DNA of 7,075 bases from Chloroflexota bacterium (GCA_005880345.1 VBGE01000068.1:1-7075), one strand, 5' to 3'. Counted from the first letter of the stretch, positions 1 to 6,431 are shown. Notes: generated from the letters alone by a model not told the origin. Translations and numbers: made by a program.

Positions 1-539
1 ACGGCGGCCGCGGGAAGACCTGAGCTCGAGCGGCCCAAGGCCTGGAGGATCAGCTCGAGCGTGGCGTCCGAAAGACCCTTGGGCAGCGTGACCGCGGTGG
101 CCGTGCGCAGCGCGCCGAAGATGCGGTCGACGTCGCCCTGGTCCGCGCGACCGAGGCGGGCCATGCGCTCGCGCGCCGCCGCGTAGGAAAGCAGCTTCTC
201 CTCGAAGGTCGGAAACAGAAACGGCTTGATCAGGTAGTGCACGACGCCGCCTCGCATCGCTGCGCGCAGGCTCTCGACCTCGCGCGCCGCGGTGATCGCG
301 ATCACGTCCACAGGCGCTGTTTCGTCCTCGCGCAGCCGCTGCAGGACCTCGAGCCCGGTCATGTCTGGCAGGTAGATGTCGAGCAGGACGAGGTCAGGGC
401 GCAGCTGCGCAACGCCTGTGAGCGCGGCGGCGCCCGTGTGGACGCGGCCGGCAACCTCAAACCCCGCCACGCGCTCGACGTAAGCGCAGTGCAGGTCGGC
501 GACGCGGTAATCGTCGTCGACCACGAGGGTGCGGATCAT
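1..539 (-). CDS. CitB/DcuR-family response regulator (C-terminus cut by window edge)
   Basis: Cytoplasmic DNA-binding response regulator, partner of the kinase encoded just upstream. Translation from the ATG at 539 gives 179 residues before the window ends. The receiver domain covers about residues 1-118, with the acidic cluster D8-D9-D10, phosphoacceptor D54 (VLLDIYLPD), T83 and K105 (IKPF). A linker follows, and then LPKGLSDATLELILQAL (about 152-168), which is the entry to the CitB-type winged-helix output domain. Family members usually run to about 220-240 residues, so about 50 residues, including the recognition helix, lie outside the window. The start overlaps the kinase stop as ATGA (536-539) and has an AAGG ten bases upstream (550-553) inside the kinase gene, so translation is probably coupled. 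By family analogy it activates transport or catabolism genes for small carboxylates. The divergent ABC transporter is the obvious local target, but that is inference. Confidence 0.95.
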   Translation of the reverse strand, partial: MIRTLVVDDDYRVADLHCAYVERVAGFEVAGRVHTGAAALTGVAQLRPDLVLLDIYLPDMTGLEVLQRLREDETAPVDVIAITAAREVESLRAAMRGGVVHYLIKPFLFPTFEEKLLSYAAARERMARLGRADQGDVDRIFGALRTATAVTLPKGLSDATLELILQALGRSSSGLPAAA

Positions 540-2110
540 CTGACGGCAACCTTCAATGGGACGCGCACCGTGAACTGCGCGCCACCTTCGTTGACCACGG
601 ACACGTCACCGCCGTTGCGCCGCGCCACCTGACGCACGAGCGCGAGCCCGAAACCGCGCCGCTTGCGGTTGGGCCCGGCTTTGGTGCTGTAACCCTCCTG
701 AAAGATCTGGCCGTCGACACCTTCGGGTACGCCGCCGCCCGAATCGTGCACCCGGATGACGAGCTCGGCGTTCTGCTCGGTGGCCGAGACGCTCACCCAG
801 CGTTCATCGCTTGAGGCCGCCGCGTCCAGGGCGTTGTCGACGAGGTTGCCGAGCAGAGTGATGAGGTCCTCACTGTCGAGTGGGCTCTGCGTCATCACGG
901 TGTCGTCGCTGACACGCAGCTCGATGCCGCGTTCCGAAGCGATCGCGGCCTTGGCCAGCAGGAGCGCGCCGAGCACGGGATCGCCCACGCGCTCGAGCAG
1001 AGACTCGGTCAGCTCCTGATGCAGCCCCGATGTCTGCGCGATGAGCTTCATCGCCTCGTCCGCACGCCCGATCTGCATGAGGCCGGCGATGGTGTGCAGC
1101 CGGTTGGCAAACTCGTGGGCCTGCGCGCGCAGGGCGTCGGTGAGGCTGTCGACGCCGAGGCCCTGGGCGAGCCCTGTCAGCTCGGTGGTGTCGCGCAGCG
1201 TCGCCACATGCCCCACCGCATGGCCCCGCACCATGATGGCCCGGCGGCTCGCCACGAGTACGCGATCGCCGGCGAGGAGGACCTCGTCCTCGTCCTTCAA
1301 CCCGCCGGAGAGAAAGCGCAGCAGCCGGCCCGCCGGCAGCACCTGCGTCACCTTGCGGCCGACACAGTCAGCGGGCAGGCCCAGCAGGCGGCGCGCCTCG
1401 TCGTTGGCCAGAGTGATGGTGCCGTCGCGGTCGGTGGCGATCGCGCCTTCGTGTATGCCCTGCAGGCTCGCCTCTCTCTCTTCGAGCAGGCCCGCGATCT
1501 CGTATGGCTCCAGGCCGAACGTCTGCCGCTTCAGGCGCCACGCGAGCAGCCAGGACGCGACGAATCCGATGGCAAGAGAAGGCAGCAGCGTGGTGGCGAA
1601 TCCGGGAAGCTCGCTCAACAGGCGCTGGACGAGCGGAGGCTCGAGGAAGCCAACCGAAACCATGCCGATGACGCGTCCCTGGTAGTAGATGGGCGCCTTG
1701 CCACGGGCCGACACGCCGAGGGTGCCGCGCTGCACGCCCACCCACGTGTTTCCCGCCAGCACAGAGCTGGGATCCTCGTCGACGGGCTGCCCGATCAACG
1801 TCGGGTTCGGGTGCGAGAACCGAATCCCCCTCGCATCCGTGACGACCACGTAGCTTGCGTCAGTGGAGTGGCGAATCGACTCCGCGGTCTCCTGGATCGA
1901 ATGCGTCGAGTCCCCGGCGAGCAGCGCCTGCTGGAGCGAGACGTTGTCCGCGACCGACTCGGCGATGGCAAGCGACCGCTGCTCCGACTGCCGGTCGAGC
2001 TCCTGGCTCGCCTGCCACACGGCAGCAGCCGCGCCGATGAGGGCGGACAGCAGGATGATCGCGACCTGGAAAGCCAGGATTTGGTAGGCGAGCGGGAGCC
2101 TGGTTTTCAC
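536..2110 (-). CDS. CitA/DcuS-family membrane sensor histidine kinase
   Basis: Complete 524-residue sensor kinase starting at GTG. Domains in order: TM1 about 9-31; an extracytoplasmic Cache-like sensor about 35-165 with RFSHPNPTLIGQPVDEDP (97-114) and GTLGVSARGKAPI (129-141), which match the conserved sensor pattern of CitA/DcuS; TM2 about 171-191; PAS about 212-312; and a SpoOB-like dimerisation helix with the phosphoacceptor box AHEFANRLH (H332). The HATPase domain has an N-box GNLVDNALDA (421-430), G1 DSGGG (456-460), F-box IFQEGYSTK and G2 RGFGLAL. All catalytic motifs are intact. Relatives sense citrate, C4-dicarboxylates or similar anions in the periplasm or outside the cell, so a small carboxylate or related anion is likely here, although the ligand is not determined. 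No upstream in-frame start exists and no clear SD precedes the GTG. It is divergent from the transporter and four-base overlapped with the regulator gene. Confidence 0.95.
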   Translation of the reverse strand: MKTRLPLAYQILAFQVAIILLSALIGAAAAVWQASQELDRQSEQRSLAIAESVADNVSLQQALLAGDSTHSIQETAESIRHSTDASYVVVTDARGIRFSHPNPTLIGQPVDEDPSSVLAGNTWVGVQRGTLGVSARGKAPIYYQGRVIGMVSVGFLEPPLVQRLLSELPGFATTLLPSLAIGFVASWLLAWRLKRQTFGLEPYEIAGLLEEREASLQGIHEGAIATDRDGTITLANDEARRLLGLPADCVGRKVTQVLPAGRLLRFLSGGLKDEDEVLLAGDRVLVASRRAIMVRGHAVGHVATLRDTTELTGLAQGLGVDSLTDALRAQAHEFANRLHTIAGLMQIGRADEAMKLIAQTSGLHQELTESLLERVGDPVLGALLLAKAAIASERGIELRVSDDTVMTQSPLDSEDLITLLGNLVDNALDAAASSDERWVSVSATEQNAELVIRVHDSGGGVPEGVDGQIFQEGYSTKAGPNRKRRGFGLALVRQVARRNGGDVSVVNEGGAQFTVRVPLKVAVR

Positions 2111-2232
2111 GAGCTCGTCATTTGTGATGTTAGTACGAGATCGCCGCCTGCCCGTTTGACCAAAACGACCAAAACGGCCACAAAGACCGCATGCCTTGAA
2201 CGGGGCTCACGCCGACGCCACAGTCGATTTAC
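2111..2232. promoter_or_regulatory. Divergent intergenic region between kinase and ABC transporter
   Basis: This 122-bp spacer must hold promoters for both directions. A TTGACC hexamer at 2156-2161 could be a plus-strand -35, but no convincing -10 follows it at normal spacing. On the minus strand TACTAA (2135-2130) is a possible -10 about 20 bases before the kinase GTG, again without a good -35. A perfect 10-bp palindrome, ACGAGCTCGT (2109-2118), covers part of the kinase start codon. Poor core promoters would fit activator-dependent transcription by the neighbouring response regulator; that is inference only. Confidence 0.45.
2158..2184. repeat. Three tandem 9-bp direct repeats, candidate regulator site
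   Basis: GACCAAAAC occurs twice back to back (2158-2166 and 2167-2175), followed by a degenerate third copy, GGCCACAAA (2176-2184), and then another GACC. The first unit overlaps the TTGACC hexamer, and TTTG-AC-CAAA (2155-2164) forms a short inverted repeat. This A-rich patch stands out against the high-GC surroundings and sits in the middle of the divergent promoter region. It is a reasonable candidate binding site for the CitB-type regulator, but no binding consensus for this regulator is available to test it. Confidence 0.4.
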
Positions 2233-3036
2233 ATGGCTCCCGCCATCGAGCTTCGTGGTGTCACCAAGCGCTTCCTGACCCCGTCCGGCACCGTGTTCAC
2301 GGCGCTGCGCGACCTGGACATGGCCATCCAACCGGGCGAGTTCTGTGCTGTCGTCGGTCCGACCGGGTGCGGGAAGTCGACCACCCTCGGCCTCATCTCC
2401 GGCCTCGAGCCGCCGAGCGACGGCGAGGTCGACGTGTTCGGCCAGCCTGTGAAGGGCATCGCCGACGGCATCGGCTACATGTTCCAGTCGGACGCCGTTT
2501 TTCCCTGGAAGACGGTTCTGGAGAATGTCGCCGCCGGACCGCGGTACCGCGGGACCTCCCATCGTGACGCGCGCGAAAAGGCGCGGGAATGGATCGCACG
2601 TGTTGGCCTGGCGGGTTTCGAAGATCGGTATCCGTACCAGCTGTCGGGGGGCATGCGGAAGCGAGTCGCGCTCGCACAGAGCCTGATCAACGGACCGCGC
2701 ATCCTGTTGATGGACGAGCCGTTCAGCGCCCTGGACGTGCAGACGCGCTCCCTGATGGAGAACGAGCTGCTGAGCCTGTGGGCCGCGAGCTCCGCGTCGG
2801 TGGTGTTCGTCACGCACGACCTCGAAGAGGCGATCTCCCTCAGCGACAGGGTCTTCGTCATCACGGCCGGACCGGGGACGGTGAAGAGCAACTACAAGGT
2901 CGACCTGCCGCGACCACGCAACGTGGCCGAGGTCCGTTTCCAACCTCGTTTCATCGAGATCTACGAAGAGATCTGGAAAGACCTCAAGGATGAGGTGCTG
3001 GTGAGCTATGAGCGTCAGAAGCGCGGCGCCGCTTAA
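2233..3036 (+). CDS. ABC importer ATP-binding protein (SsuB/TauB/ThiZ-like)
   Basis: Cytoplasmic ATPase of 267 residues that drives the importer encoded with the next gene. Motifs: Walker A GPTGCGKST (42-50), Q-loop Q85 in YMFQSDAVFPW, signature LSGGMRKR (137-144), Walker B ILLMDEP (157-163), D-loop SALD (165-168) and switch H195 in VTHDLEEA. The Q-loop followed by LxPWxTVxENV and the GGM(R/K)KRVxLA signature are typical of the nitrate/sulfonate/taurine/pyrimidine-precursor subgroup. The length is normal for the family, and all catalytic residues are present. The ATG at 2233 places the conserved beta-strand (IELRGVTKRF) five residues in. No SD is visible upstream, so translation may be leaderless or depend on weak initiation. 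The 3' end overlaps the permease gene by 29 bp, which indicates one transcript and probable translational coupling. Confidence 0.95.
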   Translation: MAPAIELRGVTKRFLTPSGTVFTALRDLDMAIQPGEFCAVVGPTGCGKSTTLGLISGLEPPSDGEVDVFGQPVKGIADGIGYMFQSDAVFPWKTVLENVAAGPRYRGTSHRDAREKAREWIARVGLAGFEDRYPYQLSGGMRKRVALAQSLINGPRILLMDEPFSALDVQTRSLMENELLSLWAASSASVVFVTHDLEEAISLSDRVFVITAGPGTVKSNYKVDLPRPRNVAEVRFQPRFIEIYEEIWKDLKDEVLVSYERQKRGAA

Positions 3037-4840
3037 GTTGGCGTCGCTGGCTCCGGGCGAGAAGGCCGCGCGTTCCGTGGTCGACCTGGCCGAGAGACGG
3101 CGGCAGCAGGCTCAGCGGCGCCGTGTGAGCGTCATCGTGTTGCGCGTCCTGGTGGCGGTGGTCATCCTGGGCGGCTGGCAGCTGGGAGCGCGCCTGGGCG
3201 TGATCGACACCTTCTTCTGGTCCCAGCCATCTGACATCGCCGCCACGCTGTGGCGCTGGCTGACGGAAGGAACCGACCTCGGTCCTCTGTGGCAGCAGGT
3301 CCTGGTGACGATGGAAGAGACGGTCGGCGGATTCTTCGTCGGCTCTGTGCTCGGCGTCATATTCGGCATAGTCCTCGGCCGCAACGCGCTGCTCTCTGAC
3401 GTGCTCGGCCCGTACATCAAAGGCGCGAACGCGATCCCTCGCGTCGTCGTGGGCGCACTGTTTGCCGTCTCGCTGGGCCTGGACATCAGGGCGAAGATCG
3501 CCACCGCGTCGGTGCTCGTGTTCTTCGTGGTGTTCTTCAACGCGTTCCAGGGTGTGCGCGAGGTCGACCGCAACCTGATCAACAACGCACGCATCCTCGG
3601 CGCCGACAACCGCCGGCTGACCGCCGAGATCATCGTCCCGTCCGCCCTCTCGTGGATCGTGGCAAGCCTGCACACGAGCTTCGGCCTGGCGCTCGTCGGT
3701 GCGGTGGTCGGCGAGCTGTTCGGGGCGACGCAAGGAGTCGGCGAGCTGATCTACCTGTCGAAGAACCTCTTCGACACCGGCGGCGTGTTCGCCGGCATGG
3801 CCCTACTGGCTGCCATGGCGCTGGTGGCAGAGGCGTTGATCACAGCGCTCGAAAACCTGGTGCTGTCCGCATGTGGCAGCAGCAACACGCCGAGCGGAGG
3901 CAGCGTTTCGACGGCGTCGCTGAAGATCATGGTGGGCGGGCTGAACAAGCAGATCTATCTGCCGAACATGCTCGCCTTCCGGCTCGGCTACTTCAAGGAT
4001 CAGCACCTCGATGTGACCCTCATCGATGAAGGATCCGGGCAGGCGTCGGAAGAAGAGGTCGTCGCGGGAAACGTCGACGCCGGGTCAGGCGCCTACGTGC
4101 ACCCGATGGTGCTCAACACGCAAGGCAAGAAGATCGAGACCATCTGCCAGTTCGGCATCGCGCCGGGCGAGGCTGAGGTCGTCGACGCGAGCCTCAGCAA
4201 CGTCAAGTCGGCCAAGGACCTGCAGGGCAAGACCCTCGGCGTCACCGACCTGGGCTCGGGGACACATGTCCTGACCCAGGCGATCCTCGGCAGCGCAGGG
4301 GTCGACCCGACCAAGGCCAGCTACCTCGCCGTCGGAGCGGGGGACACCTTCATCGCCGCCATCCAGCAGCACAAGATCGCGGCAGGCATGACGACCTTCC
4401 CCACGATCTCGCGGCTGGTCAGCTCGGGCAAGGGCAAGATCCTGGTCAGCCTGCTGACACCCGAAGACACGCGCGCCGCGCTCGGCGGCGACTACCCGTT
4501 CATCGGCGTCTTCGCCAAGAACGACTGGGTCAACTCGAACAAGGAAGTCGCCCAGCGCCTGGTCAACGCATACGTCAAGACGTTGAAGTACATCCACTCG
4601 CACACCGCGGACGAGATAGCGAGCCAGATGCCGACCGATTACTTCGCCGGCGACAAGGCTTCGTACGTCGCCGACCTGAAGAGCCAGATCGGGATCTTCG
4701 GCAGCGATTGCAAGATGCCGGCGGGCGGGCCGGAGAACGTGCAGAAGATCCAGCAGCAGTTCGTCTCCAGCTACAAGGGCAAGTCGGCGAACCTGAGCGA
4801 GACATATACGAACGACCTCGCGGACAAGGCCAGCGTTTAG
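3008..4840 (+). CDS. Permease fused to NMT1-like lipoprotein substrate-binding protein
   Basis: A 610-residue fusion of two importer subunits that are normally separate. Residues 1-283 are an SsuC/TauC-type inner-membrane permease: TM1 about 40-60, TM2 about 107-124, TM3 about 140-158, TM4 about 164-180, the EAA coupling loop (NARILGADNRRLTAEIIVPS, 193-212) that contacts the ATPase, TM5 about 217-239 and TM6 about 258-282. Residues 289-610 are an NMT1/SsuA-like periplasmic-type binding protein (LGYFKDQHLDVTLIDEGSG at 326-344). The junction reads ALENLVLSACGSSNTPSGG: LSAC (286-289) is a lipobox with a Ser/Gly linker, yet there is no separate initiator or charged n-region. With the usual six-helix, C-in topology the binding domain would face the cytoplasm. 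The ATG at 3008 has GAGGTG ten bases upstream (2992-2997), and an in-frame TGA at 3002 excludes an earlier start. Substrate unknown; sulfonate, nitrate or thiamine-precursor-like ligands are family precedents. An in-frame deletion or an assembly error remains possible. Confidence 0.88.
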   Translation: MSVRSAAPLKLASLAPGEKAARSVVDLAERRRQQAQRRRVSVIVLRVLVAVVILGGWQLGARLGVIDTFFWSQPSDIAATLWRWLTEGTDLGPLWQQVLVTMEETVGGFFVGSVLGVIFGIVLGRNALLSDVLGPYIKGANAIPRVVVGALFAVSLGLDIRAKIATASVLVFFVVFFNAFQGVREVDRNLINNARILGADNRRLTAEIIVPSALSWIVASLHTSFGLALVGAVVGELFGATQGVGELIYLSKNLFDTGGVFAGMALLAAMALVAEALITALENLVLSACGSSNTPSGGSVSTASLKIMVGGLNKQIYLPNMLAFRLGYFKDQHLDVTLIDEGSGQASEEEVVAGNVDAGSGAYVHPMVLNTQGKKIETICQFGIAPGEAEVVDASLSNVKSAKDLQGKTLGVTDLGSGTHVLTQAILGSAGVDPTKASYLAVGAGDTFIAAIQQHKIAAGMTTFPTISRLVSSGKGKILVSLLTPEDTRAALGGDYPFIGVFAKNDWVNSNKEVAQRLVNAYVKTLKYIHSHTADEIASQMPTDYFAGDKASYVADLKSQIGIFGSDCKMPAGGPENVQKIQQQFVSSYKGKSANLSETYTNDLADKASV

Positions 4841-4858
4841 TTTCCTTCGCAGTCGACC

Positions 4859-4890
4859 AGGGGCCGGGCTAGCGTCCGGTCCCTTTCTTT
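4859..4890 (+). terminator. Rho-independent terminator after the transporter operon
   Basis: A nine-pair stem, AGGGGCCGG (4859-4867) with CCGGTCCCT (4876-4884), contains one G-T wobble and an eight-base loop (GCTAGCGT). A T-rich run, TTTCTTT, follows at 4884-4890, about 20 bases after the transporter stop codon. The polarity of the T tract means it works on the plus strand. The stop codon of the convergent gene (4869-4871) lies inside the loop, and its last sense codons form the right arm, so the two genes overlap this element. The minus-strand flank has no T tract. Confidence 0.8.
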
Positions 4891-5480
4891 ATCTGTACCT
4901 CGATACTTCCGTCGCTGTTGGGGCCGACCTCGACGTCGCCGGCCTTGATGCGCAGGCCATCGCCGACTCGAGTCGCGACGACAGCGCCCTCAAAGACGAG
5001 CTCGACGAAAGTCCATTCCTTGCCATGCTTGCGCATTTTCACGATCACGCCCTGGGGGCTGCGCCACACGCCTTCGCCGGAAGGCTTGAACCCGCGCGTG
5101 ACCAGCTCGCCCAGCTGATCTGGGATGACCTCCGGCGGCGGTTTTGCGGCAGGCCACACGACGGGCTTTTCCTTCTCGGGCGATGGATGCGGCAGCACCC
5201 GCAGGTCGGGCTTGTGTTGTGACCGAGCCTGCTCGAGCGAAAGGCGAAGGAGCTCAGAGCCTTCCTCCTGCGCGAAGAACGCACCTGACACGCGTGCCTG
5301 GTCCTTCGAGCGGCGAATGCAGTTCGTGCAGTCGGCCGGCGTGTCAAGTGACGCGTAGGTGCCGGACTCGAGGGTCTGGCCGCAGAGGGTCGTGACCGGA
5401 CCAGATCGCGGAACTCGCGGAGTGAGATGAATCCGCCCGCCAGACTTGCGGCGGACGGATTCGAGCCGGACGGAGTGCAC
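4869..5480 (-). CDS. Hypothetical protein with N-terminal His/Cys/CxxC cluster
   Basis: A 203-residue protein of a family I do not recognise. The N-terminal part carries H18, C33 (TLCGQTL) and C51-TN-C54 (ADCTNCIRR), a H-x14-C-x17-CxxC arrangement that could bind one zinc ion. Comparable TLCG...CxxC patterns occur in small actinobacterial and phage zinc-finger-like proteins, as far as I recall. Residues about 60-95 look helical, about 95-120 form a Pro/Lys-rich linker (PSPEKEKPVVWPAAKPPP), and about 120-203 form a beta-rich C-terminal domain (WRSPQGVIVKMRKHGKEWTFVELVF). There is no signal peptide or membrane segment. The GTG at 5480 is the earliest possible start, since an in-frame TAG lies two codons upstream (5486-5484). 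No SD is evident. It lies 26 bp after the small gene on the same strand and may be co-transcribed with it. Its stop codon sits inside the convergent terminator. Confidence 0.75.
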   Translation of the reverse strand: MHSVRLESVRRKSGGRIHLTPRVPRSGPVTTLCGQTLESGTYASLDTPADCTNCIRRSKDQARVSGAFFAQEEGSELLRLSLEQARSQHKPDLRVLPHPSPEKEKPVVWPAAKPPPEVIPDQLGELVTRGFKPSGEGVWRSPQGVIVKMRKHGKEWTFVELVFEGAVVATRVGDGLRIKAGDVEVGPNSDGSIEVQIKKGTGR

Positions 5481-5506
5481 GCTCTAATGATGGTCGGCGG
5501 GGAAGG

Positions 5507-5632
5507 TTACTTGCTCTTTTTTGCCTGCGCGTTGCTGATCCGTGCCGCGCGCGACTTGCTCATTCCCTTCTTCTTGAGCGCCTCGTATGTCTTGGGGCGC
5601 TTTACGGAAGGCCCGTGTTTCTTGCCTGGCAT
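5507..5632 (-). CDS. Small basic protein, MPGKKHGPSVK family, unknown function
   Basis: A 41-residue, strongly basic, Lys-rich protein starting MPGKKHGPSVKRPKTYEAL and ending in SNAQAKKSK. Similar tiny proteins with the pattern (K)HGPSxKxPxxYEALxxKGMSKxxAAxIxN are, to my recollection, widespread as uncharacterised ORFs in high-GC bacteria; the YEALKKKGMSKSRAARISN segment (17-35) is the conserved part. The function is not known. The charge would allow nucleic-acid or ribosome contact, but that is speculation. The open frame extends upstream to 5725, but the ATG at 5632 is preferred because a GAGAGGTG SD lies immediately upstream and the family begins at MPG. It precedes the His/Cys protein on the same strand. 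Confidence 0.8.
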   Translation of the reverse strand: MPGKKHGPSVKRPKTYEALKKKGMSKSRAARISNAQAKKSK

Positions 5633-5789
5633 GGACACCTCTCGTCGTGTAATTCCGCTGGGCAAAACACCCACCTGTAGAACGCACAGGGCCTTGCCTG
5701 GACCCGCGCGGCAAGCTCTTTCCAAGCCGTGTCAAGGGTTGTGAACTCGCCGGGTAGACCCCGGTGCGTGGACGCTTATCCAGTAGTCC
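5633..5789. promoter_or_regulatory. Divergent intergenic region with two inverted repeats
   Basis: This 157-bp spacer separates the small minus-strand gene from the metallopeptidase-like gene. It contains CTTGCC (5693-5698) paired with GGCAAG (5710-5715), with an 11-base loop, and CCGGG-TAGAC-CCCGG (5750-5764). For the plus-strand gene, TAGACC (5755-5760) and TATCCA (5777-5782) with a 16-base spacer could be weak -35 and -10 boxes. TATCCA ends seven bases before the ATG at 5790, which would give an essentially leaderless mRNA. The core elements are weak matches. Confidence 0.35.
5636..5643 (-). promoter_or_regulatory. Ribosome binding site fixing the start of the small basic gene
   Basis: On the minus strand GAGAGGTG occupies 5643-5636. 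AGAGG is five bases before the ATG at 5632. This is the clearest SD in the window and selects the 41-residue reading over the longer 72-residue open frame from 5725. Confidence 0.7.
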
Positions 5790-6431
5790 ATGAGCCTCCT
5801 GATCATGCCCAATGGCCGTGTTCGGCCCCGCCGCGAGGCGCTGCAGCTGGCCGAGGAGCCGCACTTCGACCCGAGGCATGTCCGCCGCGTGGTGGCGGCT
5901 TTCGAGCGGGAGGCCAACCGGGCCCCGTCGATGGTCCTTTCCGTCCGCAGCGACCTGCCCGGATTCAAGGTGGCGGACGCCCGCCGGGCCCTGACGGGGT
6001 TGCCCTCGCCGGGTGACTACGCGGTCGTGATCAAGCCCCTCCGGTTCCGGACGCGGCCGCATCTTTCCGGCCTGTGTGAGTTCGATCTCGGTCGGATCAT
6101 CGTGCGGGTGCCGGAGCCGTTCCGGCCTTTCGACGAGCTGGTTTATGTCAGCGCAAGGCGCAAGCCGGGCGGCGGGATGCGGTTTGCCTGGCTGGCGGAG
6201 AAGGTCCGCTTCCGCAGCCGGCGCGACGTCATCCGCTTCATCTACTGCCACGAGTGGCTGCACTGGTACCTGCGCGAGATGCAGGGGCGCCGGTCAGGGG
6301 CCGAGACCGCGTGCGACAGGTTTGCGCTGCGGAACTTCAGGCGGCGCAGCGTCACGGTGGACGACGCTCTCGAGGCGCTGCGGGGGACGCGGACGCAGCC
6401 AGTGCCGGAGGCGTACCGGCTGGCGGCATAG
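5790..6431 (+). CDS. HEWLH zinc-metallopeptidase-like protein (M78/SprT-like, unassigned)
   Basis: A 213-residue soluble protein with no signal peptide. The C-terminal region has HEWLH (154-158), the HExxH zinc and catalytic motif, followed 14 residues later by ETACDRFAL (172-180). E172 is positioned as a possible third zinc ligand, and the E-x3-D-x-FA pattern recalls ImmA/IrrE-type (M78) and other gluzincin peptidases. SprT-like proteases are the main alternative. The spacing between HExxH and the glutamate is short for M78, so the family is uncertain. Residues 1-150 are unassigned, basic and rich in Arg (RFRSRRDVIRF just before the motif). The ATG at 5790 has no SD; a second ATG at 5805 (M6) is also possible. 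It is divergent from the small basic gene and followed by a 114-bp regulatory-looking gap. The substrate is unknown. Peptidase activity is predicted only from the motif. Confidence 0.82.
   Translation: MSLLIMPNGRVRPRREALQLAEEPHFDPRHVRRVVAAFEREANRAPSMVLSVRSDLPGFKVADARRALTGLPSPGDYAVVIKPLRFRTRPHLSGLCEFDLGRIIVRVPEPFRPFDELVYVSARRKPGGGMRFAWLAEKVRFRSRRDVIRFIYCHEWLHWYLREMQGRRSGAETACDRFALRNFRRRSVTVDDALEALRGTRTQPVPEAYRLAA

Noticed and set aside
1019..2278. Long plus-strand open frame (419 codons) opposite the sensor kinase
   Set aside because: It is fully antisense to a kinase with every catalytic motif intact, has low-complexity composition, and runs into the start of the ATPase gene. Long spurious frames are expected in high-GC DNA.
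2107..2943. Minus-strand open frame (278 codons) opposite the ATPase
   Set aside because: Shadow of the ABC ATPase; no recognisable motif and a composition unlike a folded protein.
2984..3733. Minus-strand open frame (249 codons) opposite the permease
   Set aside because: Shadow frame rich in His, Asp, Arg and Gln; antisense to clear transmembrane helices and the EAA loop.
5507..5725. Longer 72-residue version of the small basic protein
   Set aside because: The extra 31 residues look like translated spacer, and the SD sits directly before the internal ATG at 5632.
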